Source: JBDHXE01 sp035445085
Lineage (GTDB): Bacteria > Bacteroidota > Ignavibacteria > Kapaibacteriales > UBA2268
Direction: 5' to 3'
Assembly: GCA_035445085.1 (NCBI GenBank)
Contig: DAOMQA010000001.1
Coordinates: 248,001 to 312,000 of the forward strand
Length of the DNA: 64,000 nucleotides
The notes under the pieces are model-generated. The model had not been told where the DNA came from and did not search any database. It saw only the letters and a program-made list of their open reading frames with translations. Of this stretch, positions 27,273-36,512 are shown one piece after another; position 1 is the stretch's first letter; the number at the start of each line of letters is the position of its first letter. A program made the translations under genes and the position numbers.

Positions 27273-27908
27273 TTATTGTTGTTTACCAATTATTTCGCCT
27301 TTACAAATCCAAACTTTGATACCAATAATACCATAAACAGTTTGTGCTTCGCAAGTTCCATAATCAATATCGGCTCTAAGAGTATGCAAAGGGATACGTC
27401 CTTCTTTATATTGTTCGGTACGTGCCATTTCGGCACCGCCAAGACGTCCAGAACACATAATACGAATACCTTGTGCTCCCATTCTCATTGTTGTACTAAC
27501 CGATTGTTTCATAGCTCTACGGAAAGAAATTCTACCTTCAAGCTGTTGTGCAATATTTTCGGCAACTAAGTAAGCATCTAATTCAGGTCTTTTAATTTCA
27601 CTAATTAGAATTTTTACTTCTTTGCCTGTTAATTTTTTCAATTCTTCCTCAAGTAAAGTAATATCTTTACCAGAGCGACCGATAATCATTCCGGGACGAG
27701 ACGTATTGATAGTAATGCGTAATTGCTTAGCAGTTCTTTCTACCAAAATACGAGATATGCCAGATTTTTTCTTTCTACTACGGATATAATTTCTTACTTT
27801 GATATCTTCAGCAATTTTTTCTGCTACGTTTCTATCATCAAACCAATTAGCATCCCAATTTCTGATTATACCTAATCTAAGTCCGATAGGATTGGTCTTT
27901 TGTCCCAA
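27273..27908 (-). CDS. rpsC: 30S ribosomal protein S3
   Basis: 211 residues. MGQKTNPIGLRLGIIRNWDA start, the KH domain with RPGMIIGRSGKDI, and GRLGGAEMARTEQYKEGRIP, LRADIDYGTCEAQTVYGIIG. Part of the mRNA entry channel. Begins four bases after rplV. Confidence 0.98.
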   Translation of the reverse strand: MGQKTNPIGLRLGIIRNWDANWFDDRNVAEKIAEDIKVRNYIRSRKKKSGISRILVERTAKQLRITINTSRPGMIIGRSGKDITLLEEELKKLTGKEVKILISEIKRPELDAYLVAENIAQQLEGRISFRRAMKQSVSTTMRMGAQGIRIMCSGRLGGAEMARTEQYKEGRIPLHTLRADIDYGTCEAQTVYGIIGIKVWICKGEIIGKQQ

Positions 27909-27912
27909 AATT

Positions 27913-28290
27913 TTACTCCTTAATTAAATTATTTTCTTCAGTTTCTGGTGTTGCAACTATTATAGTTAAGTGATTAGATCTTTTCTTCATTCTGAAGGCA
28001 CGACCCATAGGTGCTGGTAATATTCTTTTCATAGAAGCACCCTGATCTACAAAAACTTCTTTTACGTAGATTTCATCATCATTTATTGAAATTTCGCTAA
28101 TTTCTGCTTTTTTAGTAAGATTAGCAATAGCTGAGCGTAATACTAATTCGGCATCTTTTGCTGCCATCTTAGGGGTAAATCTTAAAATATTTAAGGCATC
28201 ATTTGCTTTTTTGCCTCTTATTTGATCAACCACAATTCTCATTTTCAATGGAGATGATGGTATATATCTTTTTAATGCTTTTCCTTCCAT
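27913..28290 (-). CDS. rplV: 50S ribosomal protein L22
   Basis: 125 residues. KRYIPSSPLKMRIVVDQIRG start, KDAELVLRSAIANL, and the beta-hairpin tip region GASMKRILPAPMGRAFRMKKR that lines the peptide exit tunnel. Between rpsS and rpsC. Confidence 0.98.
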   Translation of the reverse strand: MEGKALKRYIPSSPLKMRIVVDQIRGKKANDALNILRFTPKMAAKDAELVLRSAIANLTKKAEISEISINDDEIYVKEVFVDQGASMKRILPAPMGRAFRMKKRSNHLTIIVATPETEENNLIKE

Positions 28291-28307
28291 TTATCTATTC
28301 CTATTTA

Positions 28308-28598
28308 TTACTTTTTACCAGCAGAACGTTGTTCTTTTCTATGGCCAGCATGACCTCTATAATGTCTTGTTGGAGCAAACTCACCAAATTTATGTCCGAC
28401 CATATTCTCTGAAACATACACAGGGATAAAGTTTTTCCCGTTATGAACAGCAATAGTATGACCAACAAAATCGGGTGTAATAGTAGAAGATCTTGACCAA
28501 GTTTTAATTACTTGTTTCTTCTTTGTTTCATTAAGTTGTTCTACTTTTTTGAGTAGTTTAAAACTAATGTATATTCCTTTTTTGAGAGAGCGTGACAT
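28308..28598 (-). CDS. rpsS: 30S ribosomal protein S19
   Basis: 96 residues. MSRSLKKGIYISFKLLKKVE start, TWSRSSTITPDFVGHTIAVH, and VGHKFGEFAPTRHYRGHAGH. Pairs with S13 in the 30S head. Starts 14 bp after rplB. Confidence 0.98.
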   Translation of the reverse strand: MSRSLKKGIYISFKLLKKVEQLNETKKKQVIKTWSRSSTITPDFVGHTIAVHNGKNFIPVYVSENMVGHKFGEFAPTRHYRGHAGHRKEQRSAGKK

Positions 28599-28612
28599 TA
28601 ATTATTCCTTGA

Positions 28613-29452
28613 CTATTTAGATTTTCTGTTTCTTACAATATATTGATCAGATTGTTTACCTTTTTTACGGGTTTTCAATCCCTTAGCATATTTGCCCCAT
28701 GGAGATCTAGGATGAAGTCTACCACCACCAGATTTAGAAGCACCTTCACCACCACCCATTGGGTGATCGATTGGGTTCATCGCCATACCTCTAGTTTGTG
28801 GCCTAACACCTTTCCAGCGAAGTCTACCCGCTTTACCCCAAAGAATGTTTTCGAAGTCAGCATTACCAACGGAACCTAATGTAGCATAGCATTCATTTAG
28901 TACCATTCTAATTTCGCCTGATGGCAATTTAACTTGTGCGTATCTGCCGTCATTAGCAACTAACTGAGCAGATGCTCCAGCTGTTCTAGCTAATTGTGCG
29001 CCTTTTCCAGGTTTTAATTCAATATTATGAATAAACAAACCAATAGGAATATTTTTAAGAGGAAGTGCATTACCATCTTTGTAGTCAATACCCGGTCCGC
29101 TTTCGATAGTATCTCCAACTTTAAGTTTGTTCGGAGCAATAATATATCTATACTCGCCATCTTGATATTTTACAAGGGCAATTCTAGCGTTTCTATTCGG
29201 ATCATACTCTATTGTTTCAACTACTGCTGGAATTCCAGTTTTATTTCTTTTAAAATCAATGATTCTATATCTTCTTTTATGACCACCGCCTCTATGACGA
29301 GAAGTTATTCTACCTGTATTATTACGTCCACCTGATTTTTTAAGTGAAGTAGTTAAAGCTTTGAAAGGCTTATCTGTAGTAATTTCATTGAAAGCACTAA
29401 CTGAGTAAAACCTTGTTCCAGGTGTAATTGGTTTTAATGTTCTTATAGCCAT
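28613..29452 (-). CDS. rplB: 50S ribosomal protein L2
   Basis: 279 residues. SRHRGGGHKRRYRIIDFKRN, the peptidyl-transferase-proximal NPIDHPMGGGEG motif, and RLHPRSPWGKYAKGLKTRKKG at the C-terminus. Needed for subunit joining and peptidyl-transferase assembly. Confidence 0.99.
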   Translation of the reverse strand: MAIRTLKPITPGTRFYSVSAFNEITTDKPFKALTTSLKKSGGRNNTGRITSRHRGGGHKRRYRIIDFKRNKTGIPAVVETIEYDPNRNARIALVKYQDGEYRYIIAPNKLKVGDTIESGPGIDYKDGNALPLKNIPIGLFIHNIELKPGKGAQLARTAGASAQLVANDGRYAQVKLPSGEIRMVLNECYATLGSVGNADFENILWGKAGRLRWKGVRPQTRGMAMNPIDHPMGGGEGASKSGGGRLHPRSPWGKYAKGLKTRKKGKQSDQYIVRNRKSK

Positions 29453-29481
29453 TTTTTAGTCATCGTTTTATTAATAATTTA

Positions 29482-29787
29482 TTATTCTGTGTCTCCACCG
29501 ACACCTGAAACTAACTCAATTGATTGTCCTTCTTTCAAAGTAATGTATGCTTTTTTCTTAAGAGCAGTTTTTCCTCGCATTAAACCTCTTTTGGTAAAAC
29601 GTGATTTGTTTTTACCTTTAATTCTCACAGTTCTAACGCTTGTAATATTTACTTCGAACACTTTTTCGAGAGCTTCTTTAATTTGAATCTTATTTGCATC
29701 AGGGTGCACTTCAAATACGTACTGTCTTTGCGAAGCAAGATTCATTGCTTTTTCTGTAATTAATGGTCTTTTAATTATTTGTATCAT
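29482..29787 (-). CDS. rplW: 50S ribosomal protein L23
   Basis: 101 residues from ATG 29787, the start that matches the family (MIQIIKRPLITEKAMNL) and has AGGA eight bases upstream. A longer reading from 29820 would overlap rplD and adds 11 unconserved residues. YVFEVHPDANKIQIKEALEKVF and VRTVRIKGK follow. It is a docking site for trigger factor and SRP at the exit tunnel. Confidence 0.95.
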   Translation of the reverse strand: MIQIIKRPLITEKAMNLASQRQYVFEVHPDANKIQIKEALEKVFEVNITSVRTVRIKGKNKSRFTKRGLMRGKTALKKKAYITLKEGQSIELVSGVGGDTE

Positions 29788-29797
29788 TTTCAAGGTC

Positions 29798-30424
29798 CTA
29801 ATTACTAAATGTTTTTTCAATTACATTAACTGCACCACGAACTAAAATAATTTTTTTATGATTTAATACATCATAGGTAGATATTTTATCTGCTGCTTGC
29901 ACTGTTAAATTTTTAATATTTCTACCTGATAAATATATATTACTATCAGTTTCTGGTAGAAGTAATAAAGCTTTTTCTTTAGTAATCTTTAAATTTTTAA
30001 GAATATCAGCTACTTGTTTAGTTTTAATTGAATTCAATTTAAAATCTTCAAGAACTAACAAGTTAGATTCTTGTGTTCTTAATGAGAAAGCTGATTTTCT
30101 AGCTAATCTACTTAATTTTTTAGGTAACTTATAAACATAATCATGTGGTTTAGGTCCATGAACAGTGCCACCGCCAACCCAAACTGGCGAACGGCTAGAA
30201 CCTGAACGAGCAGTACCACGGCCTTTTTGCTTCCATGGTTTTTTACCACCACCAGATACTTCAGAGCGAATTTTTGTTTTAGCTGTCCCTTGTCTTTGAT
30301 GAGCTAAATAAGCAACAACCGCCTGATGCATTGCATTATCATTTGGTTCGATAGCAAATATATCATTATTTAAATCTACTTGTCCGCTTACTTGACCTTC
30401 TTTTGTATATACATCAACTAACAT
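29798..30424 (-). CDS. rplD: 50S ribosomal protein L4
   Basis: 208 residues. HQAVVAYLAHQRQGTAKTKI, KKPWKQKGRGTARSGSSRSP and the VHGPKPHDYVYKLPKK loop that reaches the exit tunnel. In E. coli L4 also regulates this operon; no matching leader is evident here because rpsJ follows tuf by only 48 bp. Confidence 0.98.
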   Translation of the reverse strand: MLVDVYTKEGQVSGQVDLNNDIFAIEPNDNAMHQAVVAYLAHQRQGTAKTKIRSEVSGGGKKPWKQKGRGTARSGSSRSPVWVGGGTVHGPKPHDYVYKLPKKLSRLARKSAFSLRTQESNLLVLEDFKLNSIKTKQVADILKNLKITKEKALLLLPETDSNIYLSGRNIKNLTVQAADKISTYDVLNHKKIILVRGAVNVIEKTFSN

Positions 30425-30432
30425 TATTTTGC

Positions 30433-31056
30433 CTATAACTTTACTATTTCTAATAATGAATTATTTGCTCCAGGTACGTTACCTTTTATAAGAATTAAAT
30501 TCTTTTCAGGCATAACCTCTAATATCTGGAGGTTTCTTGTTGTTATTTGTTTGCCGCCCATACGTCCAGCCATCTTTAATCCTTTGAATACTCTTGAAGG
30601 ATAAGAAGAAGAACCAATTGAACCTGGGTGTCTTTGTCTATCACTTTGTCCGTGTGTTTGCATACCAACACCACCAAAATGGTGACGTTTAATAACACCT
30701 TGGAAACCTTTACCTTTACTTTTGCCAACTACTTTAACTTTATCGCCAGCTTGAAATTGTTCTACAGTTACATTTTCACCAATTTTCAAGTTAGCTTCTA
30801 AATCTCTAAATTCTTTTAGATATTTAACTGGGTTAATACCTTGTTTTTTGAAATATCCTAATACAGGCTTATTAACTTTAGTTTCTTTGACTGGTAACCA
30901 ACCTAATTGAATAGCATTATAGCCATTTTGTTCGCCTGTTCTGATATTTACAACAGGACATGGTCCTGCTTCGATAACAGTACAAGGCACTTGAACGCCT
31001 TTGTCATCAAAGATACTTGTCATACCAATTTTTTTTCCTAATATCGCCGATTTCAT
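30433..31056 (-). CDS. rplC: 50S ribosomal protein L3
   Basis: 207 residues. GKKIGMTSIFDDKGVQVPCT start, GKSKGKGFQGVIKRHHFGG, and THGQSDRQRHPGSIGSSSYP, MAGRMGGKQITTRNL. Initiates 50S assembly near the peptidyl-transferase centre. Between rpsJ and rplD. Confidence 0.98.
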   Translation of the reverse strand: MKSAILGKKIGMTSIFDDKGVQVPCTVIEAGPCPVVNIRTGEQNGYNAIQLGWLPVKETKVNKPVLGYFKKQGINPVKYLKEFRDLEANLKIGENVTVEQFQAGDKVKVVGKSKGKGFQGVIKRHHFGGVGMQTHGQSDRQRHPGSIGSSSYPSRVFKGLKMAGRMGGKQITTRNLQILEVMPEKNLILIKGNVPGANNSLLEIVKL

Positions 31057-31072
31057 TAGTTATCGCTCTCCT

Positions 31073-31381
31073 TTACACTTTTACTTCTACATCAACACCG
31101 GCAGGAAGTTCGAGGCGCATAAGAGCATCAATTGTTTTTTGTGTTGAACTAAAAATATCAATTAAACGCTTATGAATTCTAGTCTCGAATTGTTCGCGGG
31201 ATTTTTTATCAACATGTGGCGAACGATTAACTGTAAAAATCGTGCGTCTGGTTGGCAACGGGATTGGTCCACTTACTACCGCACCCGTTTGCTTTACAGT
31301 TCGAACAATTCGCTCTGATGACTTATCAATTAAATTATGGTCATAAGACTTTAGTTTTATTCTTATTCTTTGTGTTGCCAC
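31073..31381 (-). CDS. rpsJ: 30S ribosomal protein S10
   Basis: 102 residues. RIRIKLKSYDHNLIDKSSER, GPIPLPTRRTIFTVNRSPHV and the SREQFETRIHKRLIDI region are standard. It also binds NusB in antitermination. First gene of the S10 cluster, only 48 bp behind tuf. The gap holds a small AAAGCAAATTGCTTT palindrome, so the str and S10 clusters look fused. Confidence 0.98.
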   Translation of the reverse strand: MATQRIRIKLKSYDHNLIDKSSERIVRTVKQTGAVVSGPIPLPTRRTIFTVNRSPHVDKKSREQFETRIHKRLIDIFSSTQKTIDALMRLELPAGVDVEVKV

Positions 31382-31429
31382 TTTGTTTTCCTTAACTTAT
31401 CAAAGCAATTTGCTTTTAATTTTTAAATA

Positions 31430-32635
31430 TTATTCAATAATTTTTACTACAACGCCTGCACCAACGGTTCTTCCGCCTTCACGGATAGCGAATCTTAATC
31501 CGTTTTCCATAGCCACAGGAGTAATCATTTCTACTTCGATATTATCTAAGTTGTCGCCAGGCATAACCATTTCTACACCTGCAGGCAAGTGCAAAGAACC
31601 AGTTACGTCAGTTGTTCTAAAATAAAATTGAGGGCGGTATCCATTGAAAAATGGAGTATGACGTCCACCTTCTTCTTTTTTCAACACATATATTTGAGCT
31701 GTAAATTTGAAGTGAGGTTTAATTGTGCCCGGTTTAGCGATAACCATACCACGTTCTAATTCATTTTTATCAACACCACGTAATAATAAACCTACGTTAT
31801 CACCAGCTTGACCTTCATCAAGAAGTTTACGGAACATTTCGATACCAGTACAAGTAGTTTTCTTTTGAAGACCAAAACCAACGATTTCAATTTCTTCGTT
31901 TACTTTTACGATACCACGTTCAATTCTACCAGTACCAACAGTACCACGACCAGTAATTGAGAACACGTCTTCAACTGGCATTAAGAATGGTTTGTCAGTA
32001 TCACGAATTGGAGTTGGGATATAATTATCTACTGCGTCCATTAATTTCCAGATACATTCAAATCTAGGATCATCGAATGGTGCGTTTTCAGTACCAGCGT
32101 CTAAGGCTTGTAAAGCAGAACCTGGGATAATAGGAATTTCATCGCCTGGGAAGTTGTAAGAAGATAAAAGATCACGCAATTCCATTTCAACTAATTCAAT
32201 TAATTCTGGATCAGCGATATCAACTTTATTCATAAATACAACAATACGAGGTACACCTACTTGACGAGCAAGCAATATGTGTTCACGTGTTTGAGGCATT
32301 GGACCATCAGTAGCAGCACAAACTAATATAGCACCATCCATTTGAGCAGCACCAGTGATCATATTTTTAACATAATCGGCGTGACCTGGACAGTCTACGT
32401 GTGCGTAGTGACGATTTTCAGTTTCGTATTCTACGTGTGAAGTTGCAATTGTAATACCACGTTGTTTTTCTTCAGGAGCATTATCGATAGAATCAAATGA
32501 TCTTTGTACACCACCGAATTTACGTCCTAAAGCAGTTGCGATAGCAGCTGTTAATGTTGTTTTACCATGGTCAACGTGACCGATAGTACCCACGTTTACG
32601 TGAGGTTTATTTCTTTCAAATTTCTCTTTAGCCAT
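31430..32635 (-). CDS. tuf: elongation factor Tu
   Basis: 401 residues from ATG 32635. The reading from TTG 32647 is rejected because GGAG inside that stretch is the ribosome-binding site, six bases before the ATG, and EF-Tu begins MAKEKFERNKPH. G1 is GHVDHGKTT, G3 DCPGHADYVKN, G4 NKVD. Delivers aminoacyl-tRNA to the ribosome. It is the only tuf in the window: the second site commonly found beside tRNA-Thr/Trp is empty. Confidence 0.98.
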   Translation of the reverse strand: MAKEKFERNKPHVNVGTIGHVDHGKTTLTAAIATALGRKFGGVQRSFDSIDNAPEEKQRGITIATSHVEYETENRHYAHVDCPGHADYVKNMITGAAQMDGAILVCAATDGPMPQTREHILLARQVGVPRIVVFMNKVDIADPELIELVEMELRDLLSSYNFPGDEIPIIPGSALQALDAGTENAPFDDPRFECIWKLMDAVDNYIPTPIRDTDKPFLMPVEDVFSITGRGTVGTGRIERGIVKVNEEIEIVGFGLQKKTTCTGIEMFRKLLDEGQAGDNVGLLLRGVDKNELERGMVIAKPGTIKPHFKFTAQIYVLKKEEGGRHTPFFNGYRPQFYFRTTDVTGSLHLPAGVEMVMPGDNLDNIEVEMITPVAMENGLRFAIREGGRTVGAGVVVKIIE

Positions 32636-32665
32636 TGTAGACTCCAAAATTAAATAAATAAGTTC

Positions 32666-34720
32666 TTAATATCTATTTTTAACTAATGCTGGTTCGTAAT
32701 GTGAGAATGCCATAATATAGACGGCTCTTCCTTGCGACATTGAACGCAATTGTGTAACGTAACCAAACATTTCCGAGAGCGGTGCAGTTCCTTTAATAAC
32801 TTGCATCACACCATTTTGCTCTATTGCTTCTACCCTACCTCTACGAGAGTTTAGGTCAGCAATAATATCTCCTACATAATCTTCAGGTGATGTAACTTCA
32901 ACTTTAAAGACGGGTTCGAGCAATACCGGTCCTGCATTTCTGCATGCCTCTTTCGTGGCGGTTGAAGCAGCGATCTTACAAGCAATCTCTGTTGTAACAT
33001 CTTGTATATAATTAGACTCTAAAATTATAGCCCTTACATCCATCATTGGATAGCCTTGAGGTCCTATGTTCAAAGCTTCCCGGACACCTTGCTCCATCGC
33101 AGTAACAAGATTTTCGGGAATCTTCGACTTTCTTAAATTATTTTCAACAATAATTCCATCGTTCTGTCTAGCGGGTCTTACTTCAACCTTTACATTACCA
33201 TATTGATTTTTGTTAGCCATTTGACGTTCAAAAGTATATTCGTCTATACTAACATTGCCAATAGTTTCTCTAAATGATACTTGAGGTTTGCCAACTTTTG
33301 CTGGCACTTTAAATTCACGGTTTAATCTATCAACCATAATCTCAAGATGCAATTCACCAACACCACTAATAATAGTTTGTCCACTCTCATCACTATAGGA
33401 GAATTTGAAAGTTGGATCTTCTTCACTCATCTTAGTTAATGCTTCATTCATTTTATCTTGATCAGCTAAAGTTTTAGCTTCGATTGACTGATTTATAACG
33501 GGTTCTAAGAATTCAATCTTTTCATACACTATTTGATTGTTAATATCGCTTAAAGTATCCCCAGTTCTTGTAAATTTCAAGCTAGGAATAGCAATAATAT
33601 CTCCAGCATAGGCTTCTTGAATCTCTTCTCTTTTACTTGCATAAATCTTCATTAGTTTAAGAATCTTTTCTTTCTTTTCTGATGAAGTATTTTGCACCGA
33701 TTGCCCTACTTTGACAGTACCGGAATATATTCTGACAAAAGTCAGTCTACCGATGTAAGGATCTGTCAATATTTTGAATGCTAAACATGAAAAACTCTCA
33801 TTATCAGACGGTCTTCTTTGAAGAATTTTATCATTATCTTCAACATCGTAACCATTGGTAAACTTTATATCATTGGGAGAAGGTAAATAGTCCAAGACGG
33901 CATCCATAAGTAACTGTACGCCAATATTTTTTAGCGACGAGCCACAAAATAACGGAACTAATTTTAAGTTTAATGTTGCGATTCTTAAAGTACTAATTAT
34001 CTCATCATTTGATAAAACATCACCATTAAGGTATTTTTCTAATAATCTGTCATCATGTTCGGCAACTTTCTCTAAAAGTTCATCTTTATACTTATTAGCT
34101 AATTCTAAATATTGTTGTGGTATATCTCTTTCTTCATAATTTAAGCCTATTGTATTAATATCAAAATAATAGGATTTCATTTTAATTAAGTCGATAATAC
34201 CTTCAAATTTATCTTCAGCTCCCATAGGTATTTGAACGGGTATAGGGTTAGCTTTTAATTTTTCTTTCATCATATCAACAACCCTTTGGAAATTAGCTCC
34301 AACACGGTCCATTTTATTAATGAAAGCAATTTTGGGTACACTATACTGTTCTGCTTGGTACCATACGGTTTCGGTCTGTGGTTGCACACCACCGACAGCA
34401 CAAAGAACGGCTACTGCGCCATCTAGAACTCTTAAAGATCTCTGCACTTCTGCGGTAAAATCAACATGCCCAGGAGTATCGATTATATTAATTTGACAAT
34501 CTTTCCAATAGCATGTTGTCGCAGCTGACATTATTGTAATGCCACGTTCTTTTTCTTGGTCCATATAATCCATAAAAGCAGTACCGTCATCAACAGCACC
34601 TAATTTATGCAAGTATCCTGAATAAAACAACATTCTTTCGGTAGTTGTTGTTTTACCAGCATCTATATGGGCCATAATCCCGATATTTCTTAAATTTGAT
34701 ATATCTATATTACGTGACAT
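32666..34720 (-). CDS. fusA: elongation factor G
   Basis: 684 residues, slightly short of the common 690-705. GTPase motifs are AHIDAGKTTTTERML, DTPGHVDFTAEV and NKMDRVGANF. The C-terminal domains IV-V include GDIIADLNSRRGRVEAIEQN and PLSEMFGYVTQLRSMSQGRA. Catalyses ribosomal translocation. Sits between rpsG and tuf, as in the classical str operon. Confidence 0.97.
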   Translation of the reverse strand: MSRNIDISNLRNIGIMAHIDAGKTTTTERMLFYSGYLHKLGAVDDGTAFMDYMDQEKERGITIMSAATTCYWKDCQINIIDTPGHVDFTAEVQRSLRVLDGAVAVLCAVGGVQPQTETVWYQAEQYSVPKIAFINKMDRVGANFQRVVDMMKEKLKANPIPVQIPMGAEDKFEGIIDLIKMKSYYFDINTIGLNYEERDIPQQYLELANKYKDELLEKVAEHDDRLLEKYLNGDVLSNDEIISTLRIATLNLKLVPLFCGSSLKNIGVQLLMDAVLDYLPSPNDIKFTNGYDVEDNDKILQRRPSDNESFSCLAFKILTDPYIGRLTFVRIYSGTVKVGQSVQNTSSEKKEKILKLMKIYASKREEIQEAYAGDIIAIPSLKFTRTGDTLSDINNQIVYEKIEFLEPVINQSIEAKTLADQDKMNEALTKMSEEDPTFKFSYSDESGQTIISGVGELHLEIMVDRLNREFKVPAKVGKPQVSFRETIGNVSIDEYTFERQMANKNQYGNVKVEVRPARQNDGIIVENNLRKSKIPENLVTAMEQGVREALNIGPQGYPMMDVRAIILESNYIQDVTTEIACKIAASTATKEACRNAGPVLLEPVFKVEVTSPEDYVGDIIADLNSRRGRVEAIEQNGVMQVIKGTAPLSEMFGYVTQLRSMSQGRAVYIMAFSHYEPALVKNRY

Positions 34721-34763
34721 ACGTGGTTTCCAATTGCCAAAGAACTAAAAAACAATTACTTTC

Positions 34764-35231
34764 TTACCATTTAAAATGAGCGAAAGCTTTGTTAGCTTCG
34801 GCCATTCTATGGGTATCTTCTTTTTTCTTAACGCTAGAGCCTTCGCCTTTTGCTGCAGCCATTAATTCAGCAGCAATTTTTTGTGACATAGATTTATCGC
34901 GACGTTGTTTAGCGTAAGTTTTTATCCAACGAATAGCCAAAGCTATTCTACGATCTTCGCGAACATCAACAGGAACTTGATAAGTAGCACCGCCAACTCT
35001 ACGTGAACGTACTTCAACAAGTGGAGCTACATTAGCCATAGCTTTTCTAAACACATCAAGAGGATTTTCTTTAGTCTTTTCTGCCATAGTAGTAAAAGCA
35101 CTATAAATGATATTTCTTGCTGTATTTTTCTTACCTTGAATCATAATATTATTAACAAATCTTGATACAACGATATCGTTATATCTTGGATCTGGTAACA
35201 TCTTTCTTTTTTCTGCTCTTTTCTTTCTCAT
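34764..35231 (-). CDS. rpsG: 30S ribosomal protein S7
   Basis: 155 residues. DPRYNDIVVSRFVNNIMIQG, VEVRSRRVGGATYQVPVDVR, and the KKKEDTHRMAEANKAFAHFKW end. Binds the 3' domain of 16S rRNA at the E site. Between rpsL and fusA. Confidence 0.98.
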   Translation of the reverse strand: MRKKRAEKRKMLPDPRYNDIVVSRFVNNIMIQGKKNTARNIIYSAFTTMAEKTKENPLDVFRKAMANVAPLVEVRSRRVGGATYQVPVDVREDRRIALAIRWIKTYAKQRRDKSMSQKIAAELMAAAKGEGSSVKKKEDTHRMAEANKAFAHFKW

Positions 35232-35254
35232 AATATTATCTTATACGCTTAAAT

Positions 35255-35668
35255 TTATTTTTTACCTTTTCCTGCTGGACCTTTAACTGGTTGCCCTGGT
35301 TTTGGCCTCTTAGCACCATACTTAGATCTACCTTGACGGCGACCATCAACACCCTGTGTATCTGCAGTTCCTCTTACGATATGATAACGAACACCCGGAA
35401 GATCTTTTACTCTACCACCTCTTACAAACACGATTGAGTGTTCTTGTAAGTTATGTCCTTCTCCTGGTATGTAAGCAGAAACCTCAAAACCAGATGTTAA
35501 ACGAACACGTGCAACTTTTCTTAAAGCAGAATTAGGCTTCTTTGGAGTAGTTGTATATACTCTTGTACAAACGCCACGTCTTTGTGGGCAAGACTTCAAA
35601 GCTGCAGACTTACTTTTATATGTTACTTTTGTTCTACCTTTTCTTACTAACTGCGCTATAGTTGGCAC
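35255..35668 (-). CDS. rpsL: 30S ribosomal protein S12
   Basis: 137 residues from GTG 35668. An ATG two codons upstream (35674) lies only one base from the GGAG motif. The GTG has a seven-base spacing and gives the canonical MPTIAQLVRKGR start. TTTPKKPNSALRKVARVRLT, IPGEGHNLQEHSIVFVRGGR and VRGTADTQGVDGR are conserved. The decoding Lys in TPKKPNS is the wild-type, streptomycin-sensitive form. First gene of the str cluster. Confidence 0.96.
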   Translation of the reverse strand: MPTIAQLVRKGRTKVTYKSKSAALKSCPQRRGVCTRVYTTTPKKPNSALRKVARVRLTSGFEVSAYIPGEGHNLQEHSIVFVRGGRVKDLPGVRYHIVRGTADTQGVDGRRQGRSKYGAKRPKPGQPVKGPAGKGKK

Positions 35669-35720
35669 AATCATTCTCCAAATTATACTAAAAAATCATC
35701 TCTTGTAGATACAGAGCTTA

Positions 35721-35752
35721 CAAAAATATAGAATAGTGTTTAAATTACCAAA
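35721..35752 (-). promoter_or_regulatory. Bacteroidota-type promoter of the str/S10/spc/alpha superoperon
   Basis: On the minus strand a -33 TTTG (35752-35749) is followed after 20 bases by a -7 TATTTTTG (35728-35721), matching TTTG-N19-21-TAnnTTTG. The -7 box continues as TATTTTTGTAAGCTC, identical over 15 bases to the promoter in front of the tRNA cluster. The leader to rpsL would be roughly 45 bases. Confidence 0.7.
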
Positions 35753-35842
35753 TTATTTTTAAGAAAATATAAATATTTTTTTTGAACTATTCGTAATAAC
35801 GAAAAAACAAGGTGTAGTCTTAATTTCAATTACAAATGATAC

Positions 35843-36442
35843 TTATAACTTTTTTAATATTTCAATAAAATCGTTTTGAATCTCATTTGTATTATCTTTG
35901 TTATACCACAACTGAATTTCATTAATCATTTCCTCTTTTACAAAGTTAGGCTTCTTTTTATATTCCTCTACAAAACTCATTAAGCTCTTTGGGCGAGGAC
36001 CCCAAGTGAGTATCTTATTTAAATTATCATCTAATATAATCAACTTCGGAATAGATTTAGTACCATTCGTTAAATTATCACTAATAACTTCTGGGTTTTC
36101 ATCTCTAAATAAAATATGTAATTCCAAATGTGAATTTAATTCTGTTATTTTTGAGATTACTGGCAGGATTTGCGCTGCATCTCCGCACCATGCCTCACTT
36201 AAAACAACCCAATGATAACTTTTAGTTATATTTTTTAAAACATCTAATAAATCCTGTTTAAGGACAGTTGTTTTTTCTAATCTATTCATTCTATGGATAT
36301 TCATATTAGAATATTCTATCAATTCTTGTGATTGATCATCACCACTAGTTTTGCCTTCAGAATGTAATTGTTGCAATATTCTTTTATATTCCGAATAAGC
36401 TAAAGATTGATTTATATGAGATTGATTAATAACATTACTCAT
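35843..36442 (-). CDS. thioredoxin-fold protein with single-cysteine WCGDA motif
   Basis: 199 residues. A thioredoxin-like domain covers about 55-165 with the motif SEAWCGDAAQ near residue 86, an IPKLIILD cis-Pro strand, and a GPRPKSLMSF segment. It matches the family with WCGDS/A instead of WCxxC. Only one cysteine remains, so a normal dithiol cycle is impossible; a peroxidase partner, thiol binding or an oxidised-Cys role are open. It has a good GGAGGT ribosome-binding site. Placed between rpoC and rpsL, separated from rpoC by a hairpin and from rpsL by a promoter. Confidence 0.75.
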   Translation of the reverse strand: MSNVINQSHINQSLAYSEYKRILQQLHSEGKTSGDDQSQELIEYSNMNIHRMNRLEKTTVLKQDLLDVLKNITKSYHWVVLSEAWCGDAAQILPVISKITELNSHLELHILFRDENPEVISDNLTNGTKSIPKLIILDDNLNKILTWGPRPKSLMSFVEEYKKKPNFVKEEMINEIQLWYNKDNTNEIQNDFIEILKKL

Positions 36443-36461
36443 AATACCTCCATAAATAATA

Positions 36462-36495
36462 ATGAGCTGGAAATAAAAAAATATTCACAGCTCAT
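36462..36495 (-). terminator. hairpin after rpoC
   Basis: A perfect eight-bp stem ATGAGCTG/CAGCTCAT encloses an 18-base AT loop, 18 bp after the rpoC stop. On the minus strand it is followed by TATTATTTAT, a weak U-tract, so it may be a partial terminator or an mRNA-stabilising end. Confidence 0.5.
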
Positions 36496-36512
36496 AAACA
36501 TTCAATATAATA

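Noticed and set aside
31382..31429. S10 leader regulated by L4 between tuf and rpsJ
   Set aside because: The gap is only 48 bp with one small palindrome, too short for the E. coli-type leader.
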